From assembly GCA_019119305.1 (NCBI GenBank), contig DWXH01000034.1, positions 1 through 52,086 on the forward strand: 52,086 nt of DNA. Direction: 5' to 3'. Positions within the stretch are counted from its first letter, which is position 1. Each line of letters starts with the position of its first letter. A model generated the notes under the pieces. That model worked only from the letters and a program-made list of their open reading frames with translations. It made no database searches and was not told where the DNA came from. The position numbers were made by a program, and so were the translations under genes. This stretch comes from Candidatus Alistipes merdigallinarum (lineage in GTDB: Bacteria; Bacteroidota; Bacteroidia; Bacteroidales; Rikenellaceae). Of the stretch, positions 1 through 7,538 are shown in pieces.

Positions 1-351
1 AAGTCCATGGCCAAAATGCCAGATAATCCGATTCCGAAGTTTTAGTCCTAATTTGCTAAATATTTCATAATAAAAAATATCTAATGGAAATACTTCTCCA
101 TTATTTACGTAATTACCGACTTGCCAACAAATGCTACCTTGATCCGAAAGGACTTTGACAAGAGCCTTTATTATGTGTTTTTGCGTGTTTAGATAATTCT
201 TTATTGTTGTTTTTGTTTCATATGATTTTCCTATGTTATAAGGTGGGGATGTAATAATTAGATCAAATTTTCGTGTTTTTTCTTTCCGTAAATAATCCAA
301 AATATCTCCATTTTGGATAAAATAATCTTCCGTATTTTTAGTATTTACCAT
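1..351 (-). CDS. Site-specific DNA methyltransferase, N-terminal 117 residues (cut by window edge)
   Basis: The frame opens with ATG at 351 and runs off the left edge with no stop. The product begins MVNTKNTEDYFIQNGDIL and has the motif IV signature TSPPYNIG at about residues 39-46. This identifies a beta-class amino-methyltransferase (N6-adenine or N4-cytosine). The last visible residues, IIWHFGHGL, resemble the stretch that follows motif V in type II modification enzymes. Both Trp codons here are TGG. The gene lies 53 nt after the TAA of the TGA-containing helicase frame on the same strand and could be co-transcribed with it. A partner restriction enzyme, if there is one, would lie to the left. 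The target base and recognition site cannot be told from this fragment. Confidence 0.85.
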   Translation of the reverse strand, partial: MVNTKNTEDYFIQNGDILDYLRKEKTRKFDLIITSPPYNIGKSYETKTTIKNYLNTQKHIIKALVKVLSDQGSICWQVGNYVNNGEVFPLDIFYYEIFSKLGLKLRNRIIWHFGHGL

Positions 352-404
352 CTTCTTATTTTTCTACAAAAATAAAAATTTTACTCGAGATTCAGAGATT
401 CTAA

Positions 405-2216
405 TTATTCTTTTGCTAACATTCTATCCCTTAAAATAACTATACAAGCTGTCGTCTTACCGTCGATCTTAGGGGCGATCTCTTTTACTTCGTATCACTT
501 GGAAAGGTCGGATGCTTTCGCGGTTCGCTTTATTTCTAATGTGTCGTATATCCGTTGCAGTTCGGCTTTTATCCTGTTTTTGGATATGGCCGTTTGTTTG
601 GGTAAGGTGGTGTTTATCATCTTCACGATCTTGTATTCATCGCCTACGGACAGATTCTTGACCAACTCTCTTTTGATATTGCTGACATGGTATTTGAGTG
701 CCTGTACACGACTTACCCCCAGCTTCTCATAAGCCTGTTGCACCAATGGGTATTTGGCTGCTATCCGAGCGCATAGTTCCTCGTGGTTATCCAGCGAGAA
801 AAACGGTTGGGTCGTTTTCAACCTGTGATATTCGTCGAACAACTCTTGGAACGTTACCCGTGCATTTGGTTCGGTCGTGATTTTCTCAATTACCCGACTG
901 TATGAGTATTGGGTTATTCTGTACCCGTTGCGCTGTAATTCGTCTGTAAGGTTTACATAGGTGCGGTATATATGGCGACTGATCTTGAAGTTTACAATAT
1001 CCATGTTGGCGAGGTTTCGATCCACCACCAGACGATTATCTTCGATCCGCACATATTGTTCATTTATGTAGGGAATTTTTGACAAGGTTTTGATGCGTGC
1101 CATTTCACTTAACCCGTTGATCTCCTTTGCATAGTTTTCTGCCTCGGAAAGGGTCTTGTGTGTAGCTGCAATAAATTCGCTTAAATTAACTTGATTGCTG
1201 TATTTTGTGGTGGAGTAGACATGAATGATCTCTGTCTTGTATTTCGAATTTCGAATACGTCCGCAAATTTGGGTGAAAAGGGTGGATATATCCAGTAAAG
1301 TGTGTGCTTTACGTCCGTCGCTGACAATGAAGGTAACGCCTCGTTCGTCGAAGATGTCGCATCCCTCGAAACAGGTCGATGTATAGAAATTGATCTTTTT
1401 TACATGATCGGATGGTTGGCCAATAGGATAATTACGGCCGAGTTTTTTTTCGTTCTCCGCTTTCGCATCTCCCGAAGTCGAACAAACTACTTTGACAACT
1501 TCCGAAGATAATTTCAATCCGCTAATCACTTTGGCGATAAACTCCACGCTGTTCACGAAGATATGCAGGTTGTAGGGTAGGTTATTCTCTAACACTTTAG
1601 TACACTCCGACATGATATATTTATCGGGCTTGGTAGTTTGGCGGGAACGTATATTGATTTCGGTAAGGTGCGGTCATTCAATCTCGCAGATTGGTATGTG
1701 TTTCAACTCTTCCAAAAGGTATTCCCGTTCGATGGGTGTAGCTGTCATGTAAGTGACACGGGAGAATTTCGATGCTTCCGAAAGCAACTCTTTGATCGCC
1801 CGATGTCGGAACGAATAGGAGTTGAACAGTACGTGTCATTCATCTACCAATAAAAATAGGTCTTTGTATGGATCAATGCCTGTCGCCTGTAATGCTGTAA
1901 TGGTTCGGGGTAGTGAATCGTAGGTAGTGGCTATCTTTAATGGAGTATGCGTTTGGGCGTATCCGATAATGTCCTGTTCGGTGACACCCTCATAAACTCC
2001 CAATACGGAAATACCATCCTTGCGGTAAAGGGTTTTGTTCTTCACCAATGCCACGTAAGGCATAGCGATAATCGTGGGGATGCTATTACGGATTGCCAGT
2101 TCGGTAGCACCGCATCCTGTCTGTTTTTTATTAAATAAACAGTTGATAGGAATTTCGGTCATGAAGTCCGAGAGATAAACGGCACTCTCGGGAGCCTTGA
2201 TTATTTGATTTTTCAT
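405..2216 (-). CDS. DExH helicase-like protein with three in-frame TGA codons (recoded or disrupted)
   Basis: One reading frame runs from ATG 2216 to TAA 405 (603 codons) and is broken only by TGA at 1838-1836, 1676-1674 and 497-495 (residues 127, 181, 574). Superfamily 2 helicase motifs lie on both sides of the TGAs. They are a motif I-like TGCGAT (residues 33-38), a DExH box D125-E126-TGA-H128, the motif III-like TATP (158-161), and a motif VI-like QICGRIR (316-322). The TGA at 127 fills the variable x of DExH. The 603 codons contain no TGG, so every likely Trp position is TGA, and there are no frameshifts or other stops. Motif I lacks the usual Lys. Read with the standard code this is a pseudogene with fragments 1836-2216 and 495-1613; read with TGA as Trp it is intact. 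I favour recoding or a recoded origin but cannot prove it. The flanking methyltransferase and integrase use TGG. Confidence 0.75.
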
Positions 2217-2836
2217 AATATTAGATAATTAATTGTTAGATAAATATCTCTGCATATAAAATCTTCTATATTTTTTTATCTTGTATTTATCTTATTAAAG
2301 ACAATCTTCATTTCGCACTCAAAAAATGTGGAAAATAGGGATGTCGAAAAGGGCGAAAGAATCCGCCCCTATCGAACAAGAGAAACTTTGTTTGTAATGG
2401 AAGTAGAGGGATGAACCATCCTCCGAATAATTATCTAAAGGTACGAAATTTCAGTGAGATAAGCAAATTTTTAGAGTGCTATTTACAGGTATCTTTGGAA
2501 AAATTGAACTGAAATCATGTCGGTAAAAGCTCTCTTTACGTGCTTTTACAGGATTCATTGGTATTATTCGTGTGTCGACACCTTGTTTATGGGATAATGA
2601 ACCTGCAAAAAGGGATATTAGCCGATATTTTACATGTCCGAATGTTCTAAAATTCCTTTGGTGGCATGTAAATTAGGGCTATTATGGGCTTTTTATATGT
2701 ACATAATTGTTCTAAAATTCCTTTTGCACCATGCAATTTGGGCATTAACAGGGGTTTTATACTGTACAGCACTGCATTTTATGAGTAAAAAGAGATAATT
2801 TTGGGTACTTGACCGTCTAAATGAATACTATCTTAC
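2217..2836. other. 620-bp non-coding region between divergent element genes
   Basis: This AT-rich stretch separates the leftward helicase-like frame from a rightward hypothetical gene. It must hold the promoters of both, but I see no clear TAnnTTTG box for either. It contains a short GC-rich hairpin (GGGCG 2351-2355 with CGCCC 2364-2368) and two 61-nt imperfect direct repeats near the right side. An origin or iteron-like control region is possible given the adjacent helicase, but this is inference only. Confidence 0.5.
2643..2768. repeat. Two 61-nt imperfect direct repeats
   Basis: Copies at 2643-2703 and 2708-2768 both begin TGTTCTAAAATTCCTTT and both end with TGTACA; the start-to-start distance is 65 nt. 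The interiors are similar but diverged (for example GGCATGTAAATTAGGGC against ACCATGCAATTTGGGC). They lie 70-190 nt upstream of the ATG at 2837. Iterons, regulator sites or a small duplicated promoter are possible readings. Confidence 0.7.
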
Positions 2837-3697
2837 ATGGAAACAAAGAACGAAAAGCCCTTACCTGCCGACTATGAGTGGTTAATAAAGGATGGAGAGC
2901 AGATTGTTAACTGGGATTTGGACCCGTTATCTCGGGATTTATGCGAGTATGTTGATATGGCCAGTGTGTATGGGAATGGTGAAGAGGATGCTTTCGGACA
3001 CGATGGCTATGGACAATGGACTATACAGTTTAAATATCGTTATTGGACAGGTAAATTTAGGATGCCCTTTACAAAAGAGGAGTACTATAATAACGACGAT
3101 ATCATTGCAACGGTTAAGGGTTTGGGACTGGATACCGAAAAGTTCTGGTTTGTCTTGGTGTTTATTTACGATTATGTCGAATCTTCGTTTGATGAAACGG
3201 CCGAAATTCTGCAACCAGCATCATTACAGAAAGCCATAAAGGATTTGGGCGAAAGGTTGGAGGAAGATTTTTCGGATCAAGAGATTGAGATAACCATGAA
3301 AAAGGGCAAAAAAAGTGTAGAGCTTTTGCCAGTGGTGAAGCGGGCTATTCTGCAATGGTTACAGAAAACCTATGAACAGGATTGCAAAGACAAGAGATTT
3401 CCGATTTATGGTGCAGACTGTATAAGAGTCGACCATGCGGAGATCAACTCCTCGTATCGGATTTATCGGGCAGTAACGATGTATCGGGATTTGTTTTCGA
3501 ACTTATTGGGTAACAAACGACCGAAACAGACGGATAAAAGTGTCTCGTTGAATCGGCTGTTATTGATTTCTCGGATCTGTTACTTCTATAAATTCACGAA
3601 AAATGATAACTTTTTATATGACGATGATTCGATAAAAGGCATTATTAAATCATGTAAAGGGCGTATTCCTCCTTCTAAACCAGCTTGTTATTGGTAA
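2837..3697 (+). CDS. Hypothetical protein of the integrated element (286 aa)
   Basis: The frame opens at ATG 2837 and ends at TAA 3697. The product is soluble, acidic in its first half, rich in Trp, Tyr and Phe, with no signal peptide or membrane segment. Residues of about 130-180 (DLGERLEEDF to VVKRAILQWLQ) look helical. I recognise no catalytic motif or family. Trp codons are TGG, unlike the neighbouring helicase-like frame. It diverges from that frame across the repeat-containing region and ends just before a hairpin. The position suggests an accessory or replication-associated role, but nothing in the sequence proves this. Confidence is high that it is a gene and nil for function. Confidence 0.7.
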   Translation: METKNEKPLPADYEWLIKDGEQIVNWDLDPLSRDLCEYVDMASVYGNGEEDAFGHDGYGQWTIQFKYRYWTGKFRMPFTKEEYYNNDDIIATVKGLGLDTEKFWFVLVFIYDYVESSFDETAEILQPASLQKAIKDLGERLEEDFSDQEIEITMKKGKKSVELLPVVKRAILQWLQKTYEQDCKDKRFPIYGADCIRVDHAEINSSYRIYRAVTMYRDLFSNLLGNKRPKQTDKSVSLNRLLLISRICYFYKFTKNDNFLYDDDSIKGIIKSCKGRIPPSKPACYW

Positions 3698-3707
3698 ATC
3701 AAGATAA

Positions 3708-3740
3708 AGGGAGTAAAAAGAGCTCTTGATTTTACTCCCT
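3708..3740 (+). terminator. Hairpin after the 286-aa gene
   Basis: Perfect 11-bp arms AGGGAGTAAAA (3708-3718) and TTTTACTCCCT (3730-3740) enclose a loop that contains AGAGCTCT. The T tract after it is weak (CTAATT). It sits 11 nt after the stop codon, as an intrinsic terminator would. Confidence 0.6.
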
Positions 3741-3812
3741 CTAATTCGGGGCGAAAAAAGGAAATCTTTGTAGTGTAAAACAAACATTACTAACATTTAA
3801 AAAATTAAAATT

Positions 3813-4319
3813 ATGGAAAAGATCATGAACACTGCAAACGAACCGAACATGGTAAACAACGCTGCTAATGTTGAATCCAAAGCCCCGCAGACGACCACTC
3901 GCCGTCGCCGCTCGAATGCACTTCCCATTTGGAATGTCATTGCACAGGCTCGTCCCGTCTTTAATGTACAACTGGAGAAGAGCAATGCCGTAAAACTGAA
4001 ATGCCTTGAGAAGTTCATGCACGCCACTTATTCAGACGCCGACAAATTCTGGAGTGACTTTATGGAACAGGTAAACATTCTGCTCGACAGTCGCAGGTTC
4101 TGGCGTGAGTGTGAGAGCATGGGATGTAAGCCCGAATATGTAGCAGAACACGTTGTGTTTCTCGGTAGTGCAATGATCAAGAAAGTGTTGAAAGATGGGG
4201 TGACACGCATCTTAGGGAGTGACGTACAGCTTTATAAGGAGCGTTTTTCACCCAAAGAGGCCGACCGCTTCCTGCTGGATGATGTTCAACAGCGTTCCGC
4301 ACACACTACCGTAGCTTAA
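3813..4319 (+). CDS. Hypothetical basic protein of the integrated element (168 aa)
   Basis: ATG 3813 follows an AT-rich leader (ATTTAAAAAATTAAAATT) typical of Bacteroidota; an in-frame ATG at 3828 is the alternative start. The N-terminal 40 residues are low complexity and include the basic run TTRRRRS (about residues 28-34). A compact, probably helical domain of about 120 residues follows, with several conserved-looking aromatic residues (FWSDFM, RRFWREC). There is no signal peptide or membrane segment. The basic stretch is compatible with nucleic acid binding, but I do not recognise the family. A strong hairpin terminator follows, and the gene converges on the integrase. Confidence 0.7.
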   Translation: MEKIMNTANEPNMVNNAANVESKAPQTTTRRRRSNALPIWNVIAQARPVFNVQLEKSNAVKLKCLEKFMHATYSDADKFWSDFMEQVNILLDSRRFWRECESMGCKPEYVAEHVVFLGSAMIKKVLKDGVTRILGSDVQLYKERFSPKEADRFLLDDVQQRSAHTTVA

Positions 4320-4342
4320 CGTAAGGCTTACATGAAAGAAGG

Positions 4343-4378
4343 AGGACACCCCTTGTTTTTTGGGGGTGTCCTTTCTTG
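4343..4378 (+). terminator. Intrinsic terminator between the 168-aa gene and the integrase
   Basis: Arms AGGACACCCC (4343-4352) and GGGGTGTCCT (4363-4372) are perfectly complementary, and a T-rich run TTCTTGTT follows on the + strand. It ends transcription of the 168-aa gene and lies directly after the TGA stop of the convergent integrase, which supports that TGA being a real stop. Confidence 0.85.
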
Positions 4379-4379
4379 T

Positions 4380-5579
4380 TCATAACAGATTTCGCATCGC
4401 CTCATCGATCTGACTGTTTTCGAAACTATCCAAATAGATTTGGGTGATTTTCTCTGAACTGTGTCCTAACGATTCGCAAATTATTGAGGTACTAACACCT
4501 TCTCGCTTCAAGACGGTCGCGAATGAGTGTCTTGCAACATACGTGGTAAGGTTAATGGGTATTCCTAATTCTTTTCCCACTACTTTTAGTCGTTCGTTCA
4601 CTTTAGATATTACTTTGTGAACGCGGTTACTCTGTTGTTGTAAAGATTTGTGAAATTCGGAAAGAATCGGAAACAAGAAGTGTGTCCCATTTTGTTGGTA
4701 GCGTTTTATTATTTCCTGTGCTTTGGATTGCAAAGGTAGTTTTATCAACTTATGTGTTTTTCTTCGGGTGTAGATTAGCCGTCCATCTACGATATTGTCA
4801 GATTTGAGATAGGCTATGTCTACGAAATTAATTCCTCCCGTAAAATAACTGAACGTGAACAAATCGACGGCGAACTGTGTGTAAAAATCAGTACTGTGGT
4901 ATTCGATAATCCGCATGATGTCAGCCTTGTTAATGGCTCGTTTTGCTGTCGTTTGGTGTAGCTTGGAAACTTTGTATGATTTGAATGGATAGTGTTCTGC
5001 TTTCACATATTTTTCTTCTATTGCTATATTATATACTGTTCGAAGGGTACGGAAACGTCGGCCTATCGTATTTTCTGAAAAATTCTGCTCACGCAACCAT
5101 GTTTCATAGCGTTTAAGCCAAATTGTGTCAATGTCTGAAAAGTAGATGTTCAGATGTTTGTTGAATTTTATTAGGGAATTGTAGACCTCTTGGTGTGAAA
5201 GAGCGTAGCCCATTCGTCCTGTTTGTTTTAAGTTTTTAATTTGAGTTTGGAACACCTCGTCGACAGTAGGTTTACTATTCCTGTCAAACATTTGTTCATG
5301 TAATGTAGTGGCAGTAAATTCTTTGTTTTCTGCTTGTAGTTCAATCATTTTTGTGCGATATGCCTCGATTTTATCTGCAATCAGCCGTTCGATGTACAGC
5401 CGATTGGGGCAGTTTCGACGGGGTTTGCTCTTTTCGAAATCCCAATAAACTGGGTTAAGAGAGATGCCGATGCTTGAATATTTGCGTTTACGATCTTTTG
5501 TGATACGAAGCATTAAGGGTGATTCATTGTTTGCCAATACTTTAGACTTGTAGCAAACGACTTCGATTGTTGCGTTCAT
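4380..5579 (-). CDS. Tyrosine recombinase / integrase of the element (399 aa)
   Basis: This is a site-specific recombinase that would insert and excise the element at tRNA-Phe. It has an arm-type DNA-binding N-terminus (about 1-100), a SAM-like core-binding domain (about 105-205) and a catalytic domain (about 215-395). Visible catalytic-region residues are R350-H351 in YVARHSF, H373 in LGHSS, and the presumptive nucleophile Y382 in QIYLDSF. The slot that usually holds the first catalytic Arg (FxRG) reads F-T-G-G (G248). Loss of this Arg is known in the CTnDOT integrase IntDOT, so it need not mean inactivity. Length is normal for Bacteroidota integrases. Trp codons are TGG, and the gene stops at TGA just before a terminator. 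It starts about 100 nt from the tRNA 3' end. Confidence 0.93.
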   Translation of the reverse strand: MNATIEVVCYKSKVLANNESPLMLRITKDRKRKYSSIGISLNPVYWDFEKSKPRRNCPNRLYIERLIADKIEAYRTKMIELQAENKEFTATTLHEQMFDRNSKPTVDEVFQTQIKNLKQTGRMGYALSHQEVYNSLIKFNKHLNIYFSDIDTIWLKRYETWLREQNFSENTIGRRFRTLRTVYNIAIEEKYVKAEHYPFKSYKVSKLHQTTAKRAINKADIMRIIEYHSTDFYTQFAVDLFTFSYFTGGINFVDIAYLKSDNIVDGRLIYTRRKTHKLIKLPLQSKAQEIIKRYQQNGTHFLFPILSEFHKSLQQQSNRVHKVISKVNERLKVVGKELGIPINLTTYVARHSFATVLKREGVSTSIICESLGHSSEKITQIYLDSFENSQIDEAMRNLL

Positions 5580-5600
5580 GGTTTACACAGTGGTTTACAC
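5579..5600. repeat. Tandem TGGTTTACAC repeats at the integrase start
   Basis: TGGTTTACAC occurs at 5579-5588 and again at 5591-5600, a 12-nt step, abutting the integrase ATG. A partial palindromic GTTTAAAC follows at about 5606-5613. These are candidate integrase or excisionase binding sites, or an operator for int, in the right place between int and the attachment site. Confidence 0.5.
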
Positions 5601-5640
5601 AACCTGTTTAAACCGTCGTATAATCGTTGTGAAAAGACAT

Positions 5641-5672
5641 AAAAAAAGAGAGCTACATTTCTGTAACTCTCT
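5641..5672 (-). terminator. Intrinsic terminator after tRNA-Phe
   Basis: On the minus strand AGAGAGTTAC and GTAGCTCTCT form a 10-bp stem with one G-U pair and a 6-nt loop, followed by seven T residues (the A run at 5641-5647 on the + strand). It lies 8 nt past the tRNA 3' end. Confidence 0.85.
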
Positions 5673-5679
5673 GATTTAG

Positions 5680-5755
5680 TGGTGGTGCCACCACGAATCG
5701 AACGAGGGACACAAGGATTTTCAGTCCTTTGCTCTACCAACTGAGCTATGGCACC
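5680..5755 (-). tRNA. tRNA-Phe (GAA), attachment site of the element
   Basis: The 76-nt cloverleaf has a perfect 7-bp acceptor stem (GGTGCCA with TGGCACC), discriminator A and an encoded CCA. The anticodon loop is CTGAAAA with anticodon GAA (Phe), and the T loop is TTCGATT. The T stem CCTCG/CGTGG contains a U51-U63 mismatch. The 3' half faces the integrase, so the element junction probably lies within it. The mismatch may reflect an element-derived 3' end or may be native to this lineage. Confidence 0.95.
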
Positions 5756-5774
5756 ATCATTTTCTTTTGACGGT

Positions 5775-5782
5775 GCAAAGAT
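5775..5782 (-). promoter_or_regulatory. Promoter -7 box for tRNA-Phe
   Basis: On the minus strand TATCTTTG matches the Bacteroidota -7 consensus TAnnTTTG, 20 nt upstream of the tRNA 5' end. Confidence 0.65.
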
Positions 5783-5841
5783 AAGCACAAAAATTAATAA
5801 AACAATAGCCAACATAAATTTTACTTCTAATCGAAATGTTT

Positions 5842-5849
5842 TATCTTTG
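5842..5849 (+). promoter_or_regulatory. Promoter -7 box for nadE
   Basis: TATCTTTG matches TAnnTTTG, 31 nt upstream of the nadE ATG. Confidence 0.65.
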
Positions 5850-5880
5850 CATCCATCTACTACACTAAAGATTATTTGTA

Positions 5881-7452
5881 ATGAAAATAGCTCTTGCCCA
5901 GTTGAATTACACAATCGGCGATTTTCAACACAACAAGGAAAAAATCGTTGCTTGCATCGATTCTGCAAAAAAACAAAACGTTCAACTGGTCGTCTTTTCA
6001 GAACAGGCCATAAGCGGTGCCCCTGCTTACGATCTGTTAAATAAGGTCTCGTTTCTGAATTTGTGCGAAGAGACTCTTCAAGAGATAGCAACCCATTGTG
6101 AAGGAATATCTGTGTTAATCGGGCTTCCGGTACAGGGCGCAAATAAAACAATCAGCGTTGCAGCTCTTATCGAAAATAAAAGAATCAAACGCTACATCGG
6201 CAAACAAACCATTATCACACGGGATGAAATGCCCTATATCTCACCTTCAAAAGGGTGCGAATACATTAAAATCGGTGATAAAAAAATCGCCGTCGTAGTC
6301 GGAGAGGATATTCGCACGGAACAACAATATGGCGAATATACCGATATCATTGTCAATTTGAGCAACAGCTCCTATTGCAGGGGGAAAATAGAAAAACGAT
6401 ACGATTTTTACAGACAGTTGGCTTTCATGACAGGAAAGCCTATTATTTATGTAAATAGTGTCGGAGCCCAAACGGATATCATTTATGACGGTTCATCAGC
6501 TTTCATAAATAGTCGGGGGGAGGCTGTAGCCTTGCTCAAGAGTTTTGAGGAGGATTTTCAGATTGTAGATTGCGACGAGGATACGCAAACTTTGGAATTT
6601 CCAAAACAAAACAAAACGATCAATGTATTCAATGCGATCAAGCTGGGGTTAAAGGACTATTTCTCTAAAAACGGATTCAAAAAAGCCTGTTTGGGTCTTT
6701 CGGGGGGTATAGATTCAGCGGTCGTCCTTTCTATGGCTGCAGAAGCATTAGGAGCTGAGAATGTACGTGTGTTATTGATGCCTTCGCAATTTTCTTCGGA
6801 TCATTCCGTTGAAGATGCGCGCAAGTTGGCCGAAAATTTGGGCGTTGAGTATCAGATAGTCCCGATCAACGAAACTTTTGCAGCGTTGACCACAACGCTG
6901 GGTCCTGTTTTCGGGGAGTTGCCGTTCGATGTCACCGAAGAGAATATGCAGTCCCGTATACGGGGTATGATGATGATGGCTATTTCGAACAAATTCGGTA
7001 ACGTTTTGTTGTCTACGGCCAACAAAAGCGAGATAGCTACCGGCTACGGAACATTGTATGGTGACATGGTCGGAGCGTTGAGCATTATCGGAGATCTGTA
7101 CAAAAGCGAAGTATACGATCTTGCCCGGTACATCAATCGCGACAAAGAGATCATTCCAATTAACACAATCATAAAAGCGCCGTCGGCAGAACTTCGTTTG
7201 GAACAAAAAGACTCAGACTCTTTACCTCCGTACGACATCCTGGATGCCATTCTGTACCGAATGATCGAAGAGGGGCAGAGCAGGGAGGAGATTATCAACG
7301 CCGGATTCGATGAAGAGGAGGTATATCGGGTATACAATATGGTGCGGACCAGTGAATTCAAACGATATCAATATTGCCCGACCCTCCGTCTGTCTACATG
7401 TACGTTGGGCATAAATCGCCATCTGCCTCTAACCAATAAATACGGATACTAA
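5881..7452 (+). CDS. nadE: NAD+ synthase, nitrilase-NadE fusion with degenerate glutaminase site
   Basis: The C-terminal synthetase domain (about 250-523) makes NAD+ from nicotinic acid adenine dinucleotide, ATP and ammonia. It has the PP-loop SGGIDS at 274-279 and the STANKSE region. The N-terminal nitrilase-fold domain (about 1-235) normally supplies ammonia from glutamine through a Glu-Lys-Cys triad. Here E41 and probably K108 are present, but the usual Cys of the CED motif is Gly (VVVGED, G141, codon GGA at 6301). The glutaminase half also looks short; 523 aa is below the longer fused forms. Unless another Cys (for example C166) substitutes, the enzyme is likely ammonia-dependent. It has its own promoter and precedes the rnf cluster on the same strand with an 86-nt gap. 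Confidence 0.93.
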   Translation: MKIALAQLNYTIGDFQHNKEKIVACIDSAKKQNVQLVVFSEQAISGAPAYDLLNKVSFLNLCEETLQEIATHCEGISVLIGLPVQGANKTISVAALIENKRIKRYIGKQTIITRDEMPYISPSKGCEYIKIGDKKIAVVVGEDIRTEQQYGEYTDIIVNLSNSSYCRGKIEKRYDFYRQLAFMTGKPIIYVNSVGAQTDIIYDGSSAFINSRGEAVALLKSFEEDFQIVDCDEDTQTLEFPKQNKTINVFNAIKLGLKDYFSKNGFKKACLGLSGGIDSAVVLSMAAEALGAENVRVLLMPSQFSSDHSVEDARKLAENLGVEYQIVPINETFAALTTTLGPVFGELPFDVTEENMQSRIRGMMMMAISNKFGNVLLSTANKSEIATGYGTLYGDMVGALSIIGDLYKSEVYDLARYINRDKEIIPINTIIKAPSAELRLEQKDSDSLPPYDILDAILYRMIEEGQSREEIINAGFDEEEVYRVYNMVRTSEFKRYQYCPTLRLSTCTLGINRHLPLTNKYGY

Positions 7453-7538
7453 AATTTAAAGGAAGAGGGGGGCAGATGGATAACAAGATTTGTGAAATTG
7501 AGATTTGCGGCAACAAAAAGTGAAGAAGGATTAATGCG

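Larger units (their letters stand above)
1..5690. mobile_element. End of an integrative element inserted at tRNA-Phe
   Basis: An AT-richer segment with a tyrosine integrase, a DNA methyltransferase, a helicase-like gene and unrecognised proteins ends at the 3' side of a tRNA-Phe gene. The integrase is the gene nearest the tRNA, which is the usual arrangement after insertion into a tRNA 3' end. Beyond the tRNA the content becomes ordinary housekeeping. The other end lies left of the window, and no second copy of the tRNA 3' segment is seen here. No relaxase, transfer or capsid gene is visible, so I cannot say whether this is a prophage, a conjugative element or a satellite. The right boundary is approximate, within the tRNA 3' half. 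Confidence 0.75.

Noticed and set aside
405-2216. Selenocysteine at the in-frame TGA codons
   Set aside because: Three TGAs in a helicase-like protein, one in the DExH box, do not suit Sec, and no Sec insertion hairpin is apparent just after them.
1-5600. Second attachment site within the window
   Set aside because: I found no second copy of the tRNA 3' segment (GGTGCCACCACGAATCG) to the left, so the other end of the element must lie outside.
5576-6151. Leftward frame across the tRNA and nadE start
   Set aside because: It reads through the tRNA gene and antisense to nadE, so it is a shadow frame.
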